From NCBI GenBank assembly GCA_963802915.1, contig CAWDKQ010000007.1, positions 626,234-690,233 on the forward strand: a DNA stretch of 64,000 nucleotides, written 5' to 3'. The stretch's first letter is position 1. Each line of letters begins with the position of its first letter. Shown piece by piece: positions 8,175 through 16,449 of this stretch. A program made the position numbers and the translations under genes. This DNA comes from JAICMB01 sp963802915. Lineage in GTDB: Bacteria; Acidobacteriota; Terriglobia; Bryobacterales; Bryobacteraceae. The notes under the pieces were generated by a model. That model searched no databases and was not told the DNA's origin. It saw nothing but the letters and a program-made list of their open reading frames with translations.

Positions 8175-8630
8175 ATGGCCACGGCAATCGCTACATGGTT
8201 CGGATGCGGCTACGCCCCTGCCGGTCCGGGCACCGCCGGCTCGCTCGCGGCCGTCCTCATCGCATTTGCGCTTCATTACTGGCTGCACATCGATCCTTAC
8301 TGGTTCGCAATTTTGGCGGTTTTACTGCTCGCCCCAGGCATCTGGGCGGCCGACGTTTATGCTCGAACGGTTGGCAAGAAAGATCCGGGCGAGGTTGTTG
8401 TCGACGAGGTGATCGGCCAATGGATCACGCTCGCGGGAGCGATGACCCTGAACTGGAAAAGCTGGCTCGCGGCGTTTCTCTTGTTCCGCCTTTTCGATAT
8501 CTGGAAACCGCCGCCAGTCCGCCAACTCGAAGCCCTTCCCGGCGGTACTGGGATTGTCGCCGACGACGTAATGGCGGGCCTCTATGGCGCAGTTGTTATA
8601 TTCGTAGCAGGGCTTTTGAAACTTTACTGA
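8175..8630 (+). CDS. pgpA: phosphatidylglycerophosphatase A
   Basis: 151 residues. PgpA is an inner-membrane enzyme that removes the phosphate from phosphatidylglycerophosphate to give phosphatidylglycerol. The family blocks are visible: GYAPAGPGTAGSL near the start, KKDPGEVVVDEVIGQW at about 72-87 with the metal-binding acidic residues, and GGTGIVADDVMAGLY near the end, with hydrophobic segments between. The next gene begins one base after the stop, starting a chain of nearly gapless plus-strand genes to 14.6 kb. The upstream gap is filled with repeats, so a promoter there is not obvious. Confidence 0.93.
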   Translation: MATAIATWFGCGYAPAGPGTAGSLAAVLIAFALHYWLHIDPYWFAILAVLLLAPGIWAADVYARTVGKKDPGEVVVDEVIGQWITLAGAMTLNWKSWLAAFLLFRLFDIWKPPPVRQLEALPGGTGIVADDVMAGLYGAVVIFVAGLLKLY

Positions 8631-8631
8631 C

Positions 8632-9660
8632 ATGGCTGCACGGAAAGATCTAAACGGGAGACCCCAAATCGACGCTGTGACTCCTCCGGCTGCCATTCCG
8701 GGCGGTGAATTCCAAATTCGAGGGAAAGGCCTGACGCGATCGCTGCATCCGCGTGTAACGATCGGCGAAGTGTCGGCTCCCATCGTCATCGGCTCCGATT
8801 CCTACGTCGTGGTGCGCGTACCTGAAGGCGCTTCCGCGGGCGATCTGGTCATCGAAGCGGGCGATCAGGCCAGCCGTCCGTACACCTGCGATATCGGAAT
8901 ACAGGTCGCGGACAATCTTTATCCGGTCTCGAACCCGGCGGTCGACAGCTTTGGAAACGTGTACGCGACCTTTAGCGGCTCGCGAGGGCAGAAGACGCCT
9001 GTCTCTGTCTACAAAATCGATTTGAATTATACGCCGCATCCGTTTGTGACCGATGTCATGAACGCAACAGGGCTCGCGCTCGACAACGAAGGCGTGCTCT
9101 ACGTGTCGAGCCGCTACGACGGCATCGTGTATCAGGTAGCAACCAACGGCAATGCTTCGGTGTATGTCGAGGGCATGGGGGTCGCCACGGGGCTGGCCTT
9201 CGATCAGGACGAAAACCTCTATGTCGGCGATCGCAGCGGCACGATTTTCAAGATCAGCCGCACGCGCCAGATCTACGTATTCGCTACGTTGGAACCGTCT
9301 GTGGCCGCTTATCATCTGGCGTTCGGACGGGACGGCTACCTGTATGTTTCCGGGCCGACGACGTCGAGCTACGACGCGATCAATCGCATTTCGTCGGCGG
9401 GCGAAGTGGAGACGTATTATCGCGGGCTGGGGCGTCCGCAGGGAATCGCGTTCGATGCCGAAGGACGTTTGTACGCCGCGGCTTCCCTCGGCGGACGGCG
9501 CGGTATTATCCGCTTCGACGAGAATCGTAATCCTGAGCTGTTCCTTTCGGGACCAGGCGTGGTCGGCCTGGCTTTCACACCGTCACGCGCGTTGATGGTT
9601 TGCACGAACAACGCTCTATTCCGCGTTGACGTGGGTATTGCCGGCAAACCCCTTCCTTAG
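8632..9660 (+). CDS. IPT/TIG plus NHL-type beta-propeller protein
   Basis: 342 residues with no signal peptide. The first ~85 residues form an IPT/TIG-like immunoglobulin fold (PGGEFQIRGKGLT). Residues ~95-335 hold repeated blades of the NHL/SMP-30 type, such as ATGLALDNEGVLYVSS, ATGLAFDQDENLYVGD and PQGIAFDAEGRLYAA. The propeller is probably a binding scaffold, because no clear lactonase metal set is seen. It sits between pgpA and cinA without gaps, yet nothing in the sequence ties it to either function. It is likely cytoplasmic, which is unusual for such domain pairs. Confidence 0.75.
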   Translation: MAARKDLNGRPQIDAVTPPAAIPGGEFQIRGKGLTRSLHPRVTIGEVSAPIVIGSDSYVVVRVPEGASAGDLVIEAGDQASRPYTCDIGIQVADNLYPVSNPAVDSFGNVYATFSGSRGQKTPVSVYKIDLNYTPHPFVTDVMNATGLALDNEGVLYVSSRYDGIVYQVATNGNASVYVEGMGVATGLAFDQDENLYVGDRSGTIFKISRTRQIYVFATLEPSVAAYHLAFGRDGYLYVSGPTTSSYDAINRISSAGEVETYYRGLGRPQGIAFDAEGRLYAAASLGGRRGIIRFDENRNPELFLSGPGVVGLAFTPSRALMVCTNNALFRVDVGIAGKPLP

Positions 9661-10887
9661 ATGTCGACCGCCGAGATTATTGCGGTTGGGTCCGAACTTC
9701 TGACTCCGGCCAAGATGGACACCAACTCTCTCTGGCTTACCGGGCAATTGAACGATCTGGGTGTGGAAGTAGTGCGCAAGAGCGTCGTGGGCGACGATCG
9801 CGAGCGTCTGGCAGCCTCGATTTGTACCGCGCTGGGTTCCTCCATGCTCGTTGTGCTCTGTGGAGGCCTCGGTCCCACCGAAGACGATCTGACGCGCGAT
9901 GCAGCCGCGGCGGCGCTTGGCCGTGAACTGTTTTTTAGCCAGGAAATTTGCGATGGAATCGAAGAGCGCTTCCGCCGATTCAATCGCAAGATGGTCGAGA
10001 TCAATCGGCGTCAGGCGTATTTGATTCAGGGCGCCAAGGCGCTGGAAAACGATCGAGGAACAGCGCCAGGCCAGTGGATCGAAGAGCGGGGGAAATTTCT
10101 CGTTCTGCTGCCGGGTCCGCCGAACGAGCTGAAACTGATGTTCGAGAAGCAGTGCGTTCCGCGCCTCAAAGCGGTTCTGCCGCCGCGCGCGATTCGGACT
10201 CTGCAATTTCGAGTTGCGGGCATGCCGGAATCGAACGTCGACCAGTTGATCGCGCCGATCTATACGAAATATAAAAATCCGACGACGACTATCCTGTCCA
10301 GTGTTGGCGGCATCGATGTCCATCTGCGGGCGCAATGCGATACGGCCGAGGAGGCGGACGCGCTGCTCGACGAAGTGGTCTCGCAGATTGAACCGTTGCT
10401 GGCTCCGCGCATCATCTCGCGCAACGGCGATCCGATCGAGAAAGTGGTTGGCGATCTTCTGCGCCGCAAGGGCGCGCATCTCAGCGTTGCGGAAAGCGCG
10501 ACCGGGGGCATGCTTGGCGATTGGATCACGTCCGTCAAGAACAGCTCCGACTATTTCCTAGGCGGATTCCTGACCTATTCGGACGAGATGAAGATGAAAC
10601 TGCTGGGTGTGCCTCAAGAAATGCTCCAGGAGCACACCGCGGTGAGCGAACCGGTGGCCCGAGCCATGGCCGAGGGCGCTCGCGATCGCACCGGGTCCGA
10701 CTACGCGCTCTCCGTGACCGGCTACGCGGGTCCGGATGGGGCCGATGTCGGCACCATGTTCATCGGCCTGGCCACGCCGGACAGTTCCGAAGTGCGCCGC
10801 ATCAAGCTTCCCGGCGATCGTAACCGCATCCGCGCTCTCACCGTCCAAAATGCGCTGGATTTCCTTCGCCAGAAGCTTACGGATTAG
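9661..10887 (+). CDS. cinA: CinA-family protein (nicotinamide-nucleotide amidohydrolase)
   Basis: 408 residues, the normal length for full CinA. The N-terminal MoCF/molybdopterin-binding-like domain has AVGSELLT and the GGLGPTEDDLTRDA block. The C-terminal PncC domain (about 255-405) has the catalytic SATGG motif (VAESATGGMLGDW) and SVTGYAGPDG. CinA deamidates NMN and hydrolyses ADP-ribose in pyridine nucleotide salvage. The ATG directly follows the TAG of the propeller gene. Confidence 0.93.
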   Translation: MSTAEIIAVGSELLTPAKMDTNSLWLTGQLNDLGVEVVRKSVVGDDRERLAASICTALGSSMLVVLCGGLGPTEDDLTRDAAAAALGRELFFSQEICDGIEERFRRFNRKMVEINRRQAYLIQGAKALENDRGTAPGQWIEERGKFLVLLPGPPNELKLMFEKQCVPRLKAVLPPRAIRTLQFRVAGMPESNVDQLIAPIYTKYKNPTTTILSSVGGIDVHLRAQCDTAEEADALLDEVVSQIEPLLAPRIISRNGDPIEKVVGDLLRRKGAHLSVAESATGGMLGDWITSVKNSSDYFLGGFLTYSDEMKMKLLGVPQEMLQEHTAVSEPVARAMAEGARDRTGSDYALSVTGYAGPDGADVGTMFIGLATPDSSEVRRIKLPGDRNRIRALTVQNALDFLRQKLTD

Positions 10888-10890
10888 CGG

Positions 10891-12273
10891 TTGAGATTTG
10901 CGCTAACACTCTTGTGTTTCGTCCTGCCTGCGTTCCAGGCGCGGGCCGCGGACATCCTCATTCGCAACGCCAACATTGTCGACATCAAGGGCGGTGATAT
11001 TCTTGCGCGCCGTTCCATTCTGATTCATGGCGATCGCATACAGACCATTGCGCCCGCTATCCGTCTTCCGCGCGGCGCCACGATTATCGATGCGCGCGGC
11101 AAGTACGTCATCCCCGGTTTGTGGGACATGCACGTCCACCTCTGGTACAAACAGAACCAGTTTCCGATGTTTCTGGCCTGGGGCGTGACGGGCGTGCGCG
11201 ATATGGGCAGCAATCTCGATCAGGTGAAACGCTGGAAAAGCGAAATCAAATCGGGCGACCTGCTGGGGCCTCATATCGAGACGTCCGGTCCGCCGGTGGA
11301 CGGCGTTCCCTCGGGCGACCCGAAGCTGCCGATCACCCTGGTGCGTACGCCGGCGGAAGCGCGCACGGCTTACGATCATCTGGAGCAGGACCTCAACGTC
11401 GATTTCATCAAGGTCCTTTCGCACCTGCCTCGCGAGGCTTACTTTGCGTTGATCGAACGCGCTCGAAAATGGGGATTGCCGGTGGCCGGCCACGTTCCCG
11501 ACAGCGTCACCGTCGACGAAGCCATCACCGCGCGGCAAAACAGCATGGAACATTTGATGGGCGTCTTGCTGTCCTGTTCGAGCGAAGAGCAGAAGATACG
11601 GCCGCTGCGCGCTCTTGCAGCGGAACAGAAAGACGGCAAGGCGCTGGCCAGTTACTCGGAGCGTATCCTGGTCACGTTCGATCCCACCAAGGCCAGTAAT
11701 CTTTTCGAACGCATGGCTCGCTACTCGTCGTATCAGGTTCCAACTCTTGTGATGTGGCGCCGGAACACTTATGCGGATGCCGACGATGTGGTGCGCGATC
11801 CGCGCCTCCGCTTTATCCCCGCGGAGATTCGAAAAGGCTGGGATGACCCGCGCGACGACAAGAAGCAAATCCCAGGAGCGACTTTAAGCTTAGTCGCGCA
11901 GCAATACGAGCGGCTGGCATGGGTCGTCGAGCAGATGCAACGGCAGGGCGTTCCGATCATGGCTGGAACCGACACCGGCGATCCGTATACTTTCCCCGGC
12001 TACGATCTGCACCGCGAATTGCAGTTGCTGGTCAAGGCCGGTCTGACTCCCGCGCAGGCGCTTCGCTCGGCCACGCTTACGCCGGCCGAATACCTGGACG
12101 CCGACGAATCGCTGGGCTCGGTGGAGCAAGGCAAGATGGCCGACCTCGTATTGCTCGATGCCGATCCGTTGAAAGACATCCGCAACACGCAGAAGATTTC
12201 GGCTGTAGTGCTGGGCGGGAAATATCTGTCGCGTGTCAAACTGGATTCCATGCTCCAGCGTGGCCGACAATAA
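10891..12273 (+). CDS. secreted imidazolonepropionase-like amidohydrolase
   Basis: 460 residues from a TTG three bases after cinA. The first ~19 residues form a Sec signal peptide (LTLLCFVLPAFQARA). The metal-dependent hydrolase fold shows the HxH motif in GLWDMHVHLW, a lysine in DFIKVLSH, further histidines in AGHVPDS and NSMEHLMG, the catalytic-type aspartate in AGTDTGDPY, and the closing GSVEQGKMADLVLLDADPL typical of the superfamily. The substrate is not predictable; related exported enzymes act on prolyl or cyclic amide compounds. Confidence 0.85.
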   Translation: MRFALTLLCFVLPAFQARAADILIRNANIVDIKGGDILARRSILIHGDRIQTIAPAIRLPRGATIIDARGKYVIPGLWDMHVHLWYKQNQFPMFLAWGVTGVRDMGSNLDQVKRWKSEIKSGDLLGPHIETSGPPVDGVPSGDPKLPITLVRTPAEARTAYDHLEQDLNVDFIKVLSHLPREAYFALIERARKWGLPVAGHVPDSVTVDEAITARQNSMEHLMGVLLSCSSEEQKIRPLRALAAEQKDGKALASYSERILVTFDPTKASNLFERMARYSSYQVPTLVMWRRNTYADADDVVRDPRLRFIPAEIRKGWDDPRDDKKQIPGATLSLVAQQYERLAWVVEQMQRQGVPIMAGTDTGDPYTFPGYDLHRELQLLVKAGLTPAQALRSATLTPAEYLDADESLGSVEQGKMADLVLLDADPLKDIRNTQKISAVVLGGKYLSRVKLDSMLQRGRQ

Positions 12274-12276
12274 ATT

Positions 12277-13131
12277 GTGGCGGAGCGGTTCCAAATCTTC
12301 GAGTCCGAGTCGCGCGGCGTGCTCAGTAAAACGTCGGGATTCATTGCGCAGGCCGGGTTCACACATTCGCTCACCCCGGCGCGCAATTGCACTTACGCAT
12401 GCACCTATTGCTACGTGCCGACGATGGGGATTTACGGGGGATTGAAACCGGACGATTGGCGACGCTGGGGCCAGTTCACCACGTTGAAATCGAATGCGCC
12501 GATGCTCTTGAGGCGCGAATTGCGCCCGACGCAGGTGATCTACTGCTCGCCTCTAGTGGATCCCTACCAGCCTGCCGAATCTGAGATGTGTATGATGCCG
12601 CGCTTGCTTGATGAACTGATCGCGCGGCCGCCGCGGATTTGCGTTATTCAGACGCGTGGGCCTTTGATCGTGCGCGATATCTCGAAGCTGGCGGAGCTAT
12701 CCAGGCGCACTAGCCTGCGCGTCAGTTTCTCACTCACGACGGATCGCGATGACGTCCGTCGGCTCTATGAGCCGCACTGCGCCCGCTTGGAAGATCGCGT
12801 GGCTACGATCCGAATTTTGCGGGAACACGGGATTCGTACTTTCGCCACGCTGGCGCCGCTGTTGCCTTGTGAGCCGGAACGCCTGGCGCGGGCCGCTCTG
12901 GAGAACACGACGGAAAACATCATCGGCGACCCGTTCCATGTGCGCGAAACCAAGCGCCATGGCGCTACGACGCGCGAGGCTGCTTCCCGCATCAGCGAAC
13001 AACACGGCTTCCTTGAATGGCTGGATCCGTCGTTTCAGGCGCGCATCGTCGATAAAATGCATCGTGTAATAGAAAAAGGCGGACGCCAATTCGGCGTCGG
13101 ACCGGAGGGTTTTGGATGGCTGGCACAATAA
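12277..13131 (+). CDS. radical SAM protein of the SPL/Rv2578c type
   Basis: 284 residues from a GTG. The 4Fe-4S binding motif is C-T-Y-A-C-T-Y-C followed by YVPTMG, the arrangement of the group that includes spore photoproduct lyase relatives (COG1533). YCSPLVDPYQPAE is another family block. It overlaps the following dehydrogenase by 16 bases and starts three bases after the amidohydrolase. The reaction is unknown. Spore photoproduct repair is unlikely because the conserved lyase C-terminus is not evident. Confidence 0.82.
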   Translation: MAERFQIFESESRGVLSKTSGFIAQAGFTHSLTPARNCTYACTYCYVPTMGIYGGLKPDDWRRWGQFTTLKSNAPMLLRRELRPTQVIYCSPLVDPYQPAESEMCMMPRLLDELIARPPRICVIQTRGPLIVRDISKLAELSRRTSLRVSFSLTTDRDDVRRLYEPHCARLEDRVATIRILREHGIRTFATLAPLLPCEPERLARAALENTTENIIGDPFHVRETKRHGATTREAASRISEQHGFLEWLDPSFQARIVDKMHRVIEKGGRQFGVGPEGFGWLAQ

Positions 13132-14642
13132 CCGCACTTCCCCTGCTCGAACGTTTAGGTATCGAGCCGCTCAATTCCGGAGCCTGCGCGGGCGATTGGA
13201 TTCCATCGCCGCAAGGCCCGCTGCATGCTTCGCTCAACCCCGCGGATGGCGACGTGATCGCGCACGTTCGTATGGGCGCTGAAGAGGATTACGACGAGGT
13301 GGTTTACAACTCGCTCGAGGTCTTCAAAAGATGGCGCATGGTTCCGGCCCCGAAGCGCGGTCAGATCGTACGCGAGATTGGCGACGAGCTGCGCCTGTTC
13401 AAGGATGACCTCGGCGCATTGGTGACGCTCGAAATGGGAAAGATTCTGGCCGAGGGCCGCGGCGAAGTGCAGGAGATGATCGACATTGCGGATTTCGCCG
13501 TCGGCCTCTCGCGCCAGCTCTACGGTCTCACGATGCACAGCGAACGCCCGGAGCATCGCATGTACGAACAGTGGCATCCGCTGGGCGTCATAGGGGTGAT
13601 CAGCGCGTTCAATTTTCCCGTGGCCGTGTGGTCCTGGAACGCTCTGATCGCGGCGGTGTGTGGCGATTGCGTCGTCTGGAAGCCATCGCTCAAAACTCCG
13701 CTGACCGCCATCGCGGTCCAAAAGATCTGCAACCGCGTACTTGACCGGCACGGCTGGCGCGGTGTGTTCAACCTGATTATCGGCAACGATAACGTGGCCG
13801 GGAAAAGATTGCTGGGCGACCACCGCATTCCGCTGATCAGCGCGACGGGTTCCTCCCGCATGGGCCGAATTGTTGCGGAAACAGTTGGACGTCGGCTGGG
13901 ACGGACGCTGCTCGAACTCGGCGGCAACAATGGTGCGATCGTGATGGACGATGCCAACCTGGATCTTGCTCTGCGAGCGGCGCTGTTCGGCGCCGTCGGC
14001 ACGGCAGGCCAGCGCTGCACTACGTTACGCCGGCTCTTTTTGCAGAAAAATATCGCCGCCGAGATGACCGATCGATTGATCGCTGCGTACTCCCAGGTCC
14101 GGGTCGGCAACCCGCTCGATGAGAACACCCTAATGGGGCCGTTGATCGATCCTGAGGCCGTCGCGATTTTTAAAGATGCTTTGGAACGCATGCGCGAGCA
14201 GGGCGGGGAAGTGCTGTTCGGCGGGAAGGTGCTGGGGGGTTGTTTTGTGGAGCCGACCATCGTGAGGTCCAGACCCGACATGCCAATCCTGAAAGAAGAA
14301 ATCTTCGGGCCGATCTTGCATGTTGTGGAGTTCGAAACCTTGGACAACGTCATCGAATGGCACAACAATGTTCCGCAGGGGCTCTCGTCGGCGATTTTCA
14401 CGACGAACCTGATTTCGGCCGAGCGATTCCTGAGCCATGCCGGGAGCGATTGCGGAATTGCGAATGTGAATATCGGAACCAGCGGCGCCGAGATCGGCGG
14501 AGCGTTCGGCGGCGAGAAGGACACGGGCGGCGGGCGCGAATCCGGCAGCGATTCCTGGAAGGCTTACATGCGGCGTCAGACGGTCACCATCAACTGGTCG
14601 AACGATGTCCCGCTCGCGCAAGGCATCAAATTCCTGCTGTGA
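13116..14642 (+). CDS. ALDH7-type aldehyde dehydrogenase (aminoadipate-semialdehyde/P6C dehydrogenase)
   Basis: 508 residues. The NAD-dependent aldehyde dehydrogenase motifs are seen: SAFNFPVAVW, the catalytic glutamate in LLELGGNN, the nucleophile cysteine in GTAGQRCTTLRR, and KEEIFGPILHV. The C-terminal INWSNDVPLAQGIKF and GIANVNIGTSGAEIGGAFGG blocks mark the ALDH7 (antiquitin, AmaB/Pcd) subfamily, which oxidises 2-aminoadipate 6-semialdehyde in lysine catabolism. No other lysine-degradation gene lies nearby. The start overlaps the radical SAM gene by 16 bases. Confidence 0.88.
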   Translation: MAGTITALPLLERLGIEPLNSGACAGDWIPSPQGPLHASLNPADGDVIAHVRMGAEEDYDEVVYNSLEVFKRWRMVPAPKRGQIVREIGDELRLFKDDLGALVTLEMGKILAEGRGEVQEMIDIADFAVGLSRQLYGLTMHSERPEHRMYEQWHPLGVIGVISAFNFPVAVWSWNALIAAVCGDCVVWKPSLKTPLTAIAVQKICNRVLDRHGWRGVFNLIIGNDNVAGKRLLGDHRIPLISATGSSRMGRIVAETVGRRLGRTLLELGGNNGAIVMDDANLDLALRAALFGAVGTAGQRCTTLRRLFLQKNIAAEMTDRLIAAYSQVRVGNPLDENTLMGPLIDPEAVAIFKDALERMREQGGEVLFGGKVLGGCFVEPTIVRSRPDMPILKEEIFGPILHVVEFETLDNVIEWHNNVPQGLSSAIFTTNLISAERFLSHAGSDCGIANVNIGTSGAEIGGAFGGEKDTGGGRESGSDSWKAYMRRQTVTINWSNDVPLAQGIKFLL

Positions 14643-14774
14643 AGAATGGGGAAATAACCCTTACCTGTTGCGCGAACACACGCAAGACCTTGAGCGCCAG
14701 TTTGTAAGCTGTTGAAAATAAGTGAAATCTAGCTGGCTCCGCGTTTGCATCTCTCTAGATGCGGGAGGTCGTTT

Positions 14775-15056
14775 ATGTTCATGAACATCTGGGTTGTTCT
14801 CTGGCTGGTGCTGGCGCTGTGCGTCGCCGGTTTGGCCCTGTATCGTAAGTTGCTGGCGTCTCAGGAGGACGACATTGTCCACGTGACGTCCGGCGAGAGC
14901 AAAGTTATCTCGAAGCAGCTCAACGTTGCGCAGAAGCTCGAGAAAATCGATCACATTGGCAAGACCTTGACCATTGTCCTGGTCGCTTATGGCGTCATTC
15001 TCGGCGGTTGGCTGATCTATCAGGGCTGGTTGCAGAGCGCAAAAATCGGCAACTAA
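14775..15056 (+). CDS. small two-helix membrane protein
   Basis: 93 residues from the ATG at 14775, chosen because GGGAGG sits at 14763-14768. One transmembrane helix lies at about 4-22 and a second at about 65-85, joined by a charged loop (SGESKVISKQLNVAQKLEKI). It is not a family I can name; similar proteins are common next to acidobacterial housekeeping genes. The promoter probably lies in the 132-base gap upstream. Confidence 0.7.
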   Translation: MFMNIWVVLWLVLALCVAGLALYRKLLASQEDDIVHVTSGESKVISKQLNVAQKLEKIDHIGKTLTIVLVAYGVILGGWLIYQGWLQSAKIGN

Positions 15057-15075
15057 GCGGGCTCTATACTAGGAG

Positions 15076-16413
15076 TTGTTCCCGAAAACATGGACGATCT
15101 GGGCGATCTCAGCCATCGCCCTGTTCTTCCTGTATTTCTTTGGCCTCGATCGCTGTGGAATGCTGAGCGCGGACGAACCGCGATATGCGGCGATCGGCCG
15201 GGAGATGGCCCATTCGGGCGATTGGATCACTCCGCGCCTATTCGGTAAGCCCTGGTTCGAAAAACCAGCGCTGTTGTACTGGATGACAGCGGCGGGTTTC
15301 GACGCCGGTCTCAATGAAGACTTGGCGCCTCGGCTGCCGGTCGCAATCGTCAGCGTTTCCTTCCTCATCTTCTATTTCCTCGTCTTACGGCGCGAACTTG
15401 GATTAAGAGCTGCCGCGTTCTCCACCTGCATTCTGGCGACTTCCGCGGGTTGGCTCGCGTATAGCCACGTTGCGGTGACGGACCTGCCGATGTCGGCTGC
15501 GTTCGCGGCTGCGATTCTGCTGGTGCAAGCAGGTTTTGTGATTCCCGCGGGCATCTGCCTGGGTTTTGCCGTTCTCGGCAAGGGGCTCGTACCGCTGGTT
15601 CTATTCCTCCCGGCGATCTGGTTTTTTAGGAAGAAGGCGGCGATCGTTTTAGGGATTGGGATTCTGGTCGCGTTGCCGTGGTACGCGATGGTCACGGCTC
15701 GCAACGGCAACGAGTTTCTATACCAGTTCTTCTGGGTGCAACACTTCTCTCGATTCACCACCGGAGCACTGATGCACGTCAGGCCGTTTTGGTTCTTCAT
15801 GCCGGTCTTGTTTGCCGGGCTATTTCCCTGGAGCCCGGTTTTGGCGCTTTTATTCCGCCGGGACCTCTATCGCGATAGGCGTCTCCAGTTTTGGGCCGCG
15901 GTGTTCGTTTTCGGATTCGTGTTTTTCTCCGCCTCCCAAAACAAATTGCCAGGGTATCTGCTGCCGTTGCTGCCCGCCCTCACGGCGATTTGCGGGCTAG
16001 CGTTAGCACAGCCGCGGCGGGCCGGGTGGGTGTTGGCGGCATCGGCGGCGCTGCTGTGGTTCGTGCCGGTAATCGAGGGAGTTTTGCCTACAGCTCTGAT
16101 TTCGGGTTTCTCGCATGCCCGTTTCGATTTGCCTTATCGTGAGTTGCTACCCGTTTCCCTGGTCGCGGCGGTCTGCTGGTTCCTCGAAATTCGAGGGCGG
16201 AGGGGGTTCGCTATCGGATTCCTTGGAATTTGCGTCACCCTCGCTGTGATTCGGGTAATCTGGGTTACTTATCCTATGCTGGATCGCACCGTTTCCGCCC
16301 GGGCGTTCTATCGGGAGCAGGGCGGGGGCGTGCCTTGCAGTTCTAGTCCAAACCGTTCGTGGCGGTATGGGCTGGATTATTACGCGCATCGCGTTATTCC
16401 CGATTGTAAATAG
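15076..16413 (+). CDS. GT39/ArnT-like membrane glycosyltransferase
   Basis: 445 residues with about ten to twelve hydrophobic helices. The first periplasmic loop has the GT-C signature LSADEPRYAAIGREMAHSGDW, in which DEPRY is typical of ArnT-type transferases, followed by LFGKPWFEKPALLYW. These enzymes move a sugar from a polyprenyl-phosphate carrier to lipid A, a glycan or a protein on the outer face of the membrane. The start is uncertain: the frame is closed by a TAG at 15070, and the TTG at 15076 lies directly against AGGAG. A TATACT box at 15065-15070 could be its promoter. Confidence 0.82.
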   Translation: MFPKTWTIWAISAIALFFLYFFGLDRCGMLSADEPRYAAIGREMAHSGDWITPRLFGKPWFEKPALLYWMTAAGFDAGLNEDLAPRLPVAIVSVSFLIFYFLVLRRELGLRAAAFSTCILATSAGWLAYSHVAVTDLPMSAAFAAAILLVQAGFVIPAGICLGFAVLGKGLVPLVLFLPAIWFFRKKAAIVLGIGILVALPWYAMVTARNGNEFLYQFFWVQHFSRFTTGALMHVRPFWFFMPVLFAGLFPWSPVLALLFRRDLYRDRRLQFWAAVFVFGFVFFSASQNKLPGYLLPLLPALTAICGLALAQPRRAGWVLAASAALLWFVPVIEGVLPTALISGFSHARFDLPYRELLPVSLVAAVCWFLEIRGRRGFAIGFLGICVTLAVIRVIWVTYPMLDRTVSARAFYREQGGGVPCSSSPNRSWRYGLDYYAHRVIPDCK

Positions 16414-16449
16414 GGTGCTCTATGATAGTATTGTCGATAGGGTTCCACT

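Noticed and set aside
7988..8653. A 221-codon frame across the repeat region and pgpA
   Set aside because: Runs through repeats and out of frame with pgpA; composition is not protein-like.
13520..14524. A 334-codon minus-strand frame inside the ALDH7 gene
   Set aside because: Antisense to a complete, well-conserved dehydrogenase; Ser/Pro-rich nonsense composition.
15061..15075. Recurring GCTCTAT boxes (15063, 16422, 38612) as a shared promoter motif
   Set aside because: Three copies without consistent -35 sequences are too few to call a motif.
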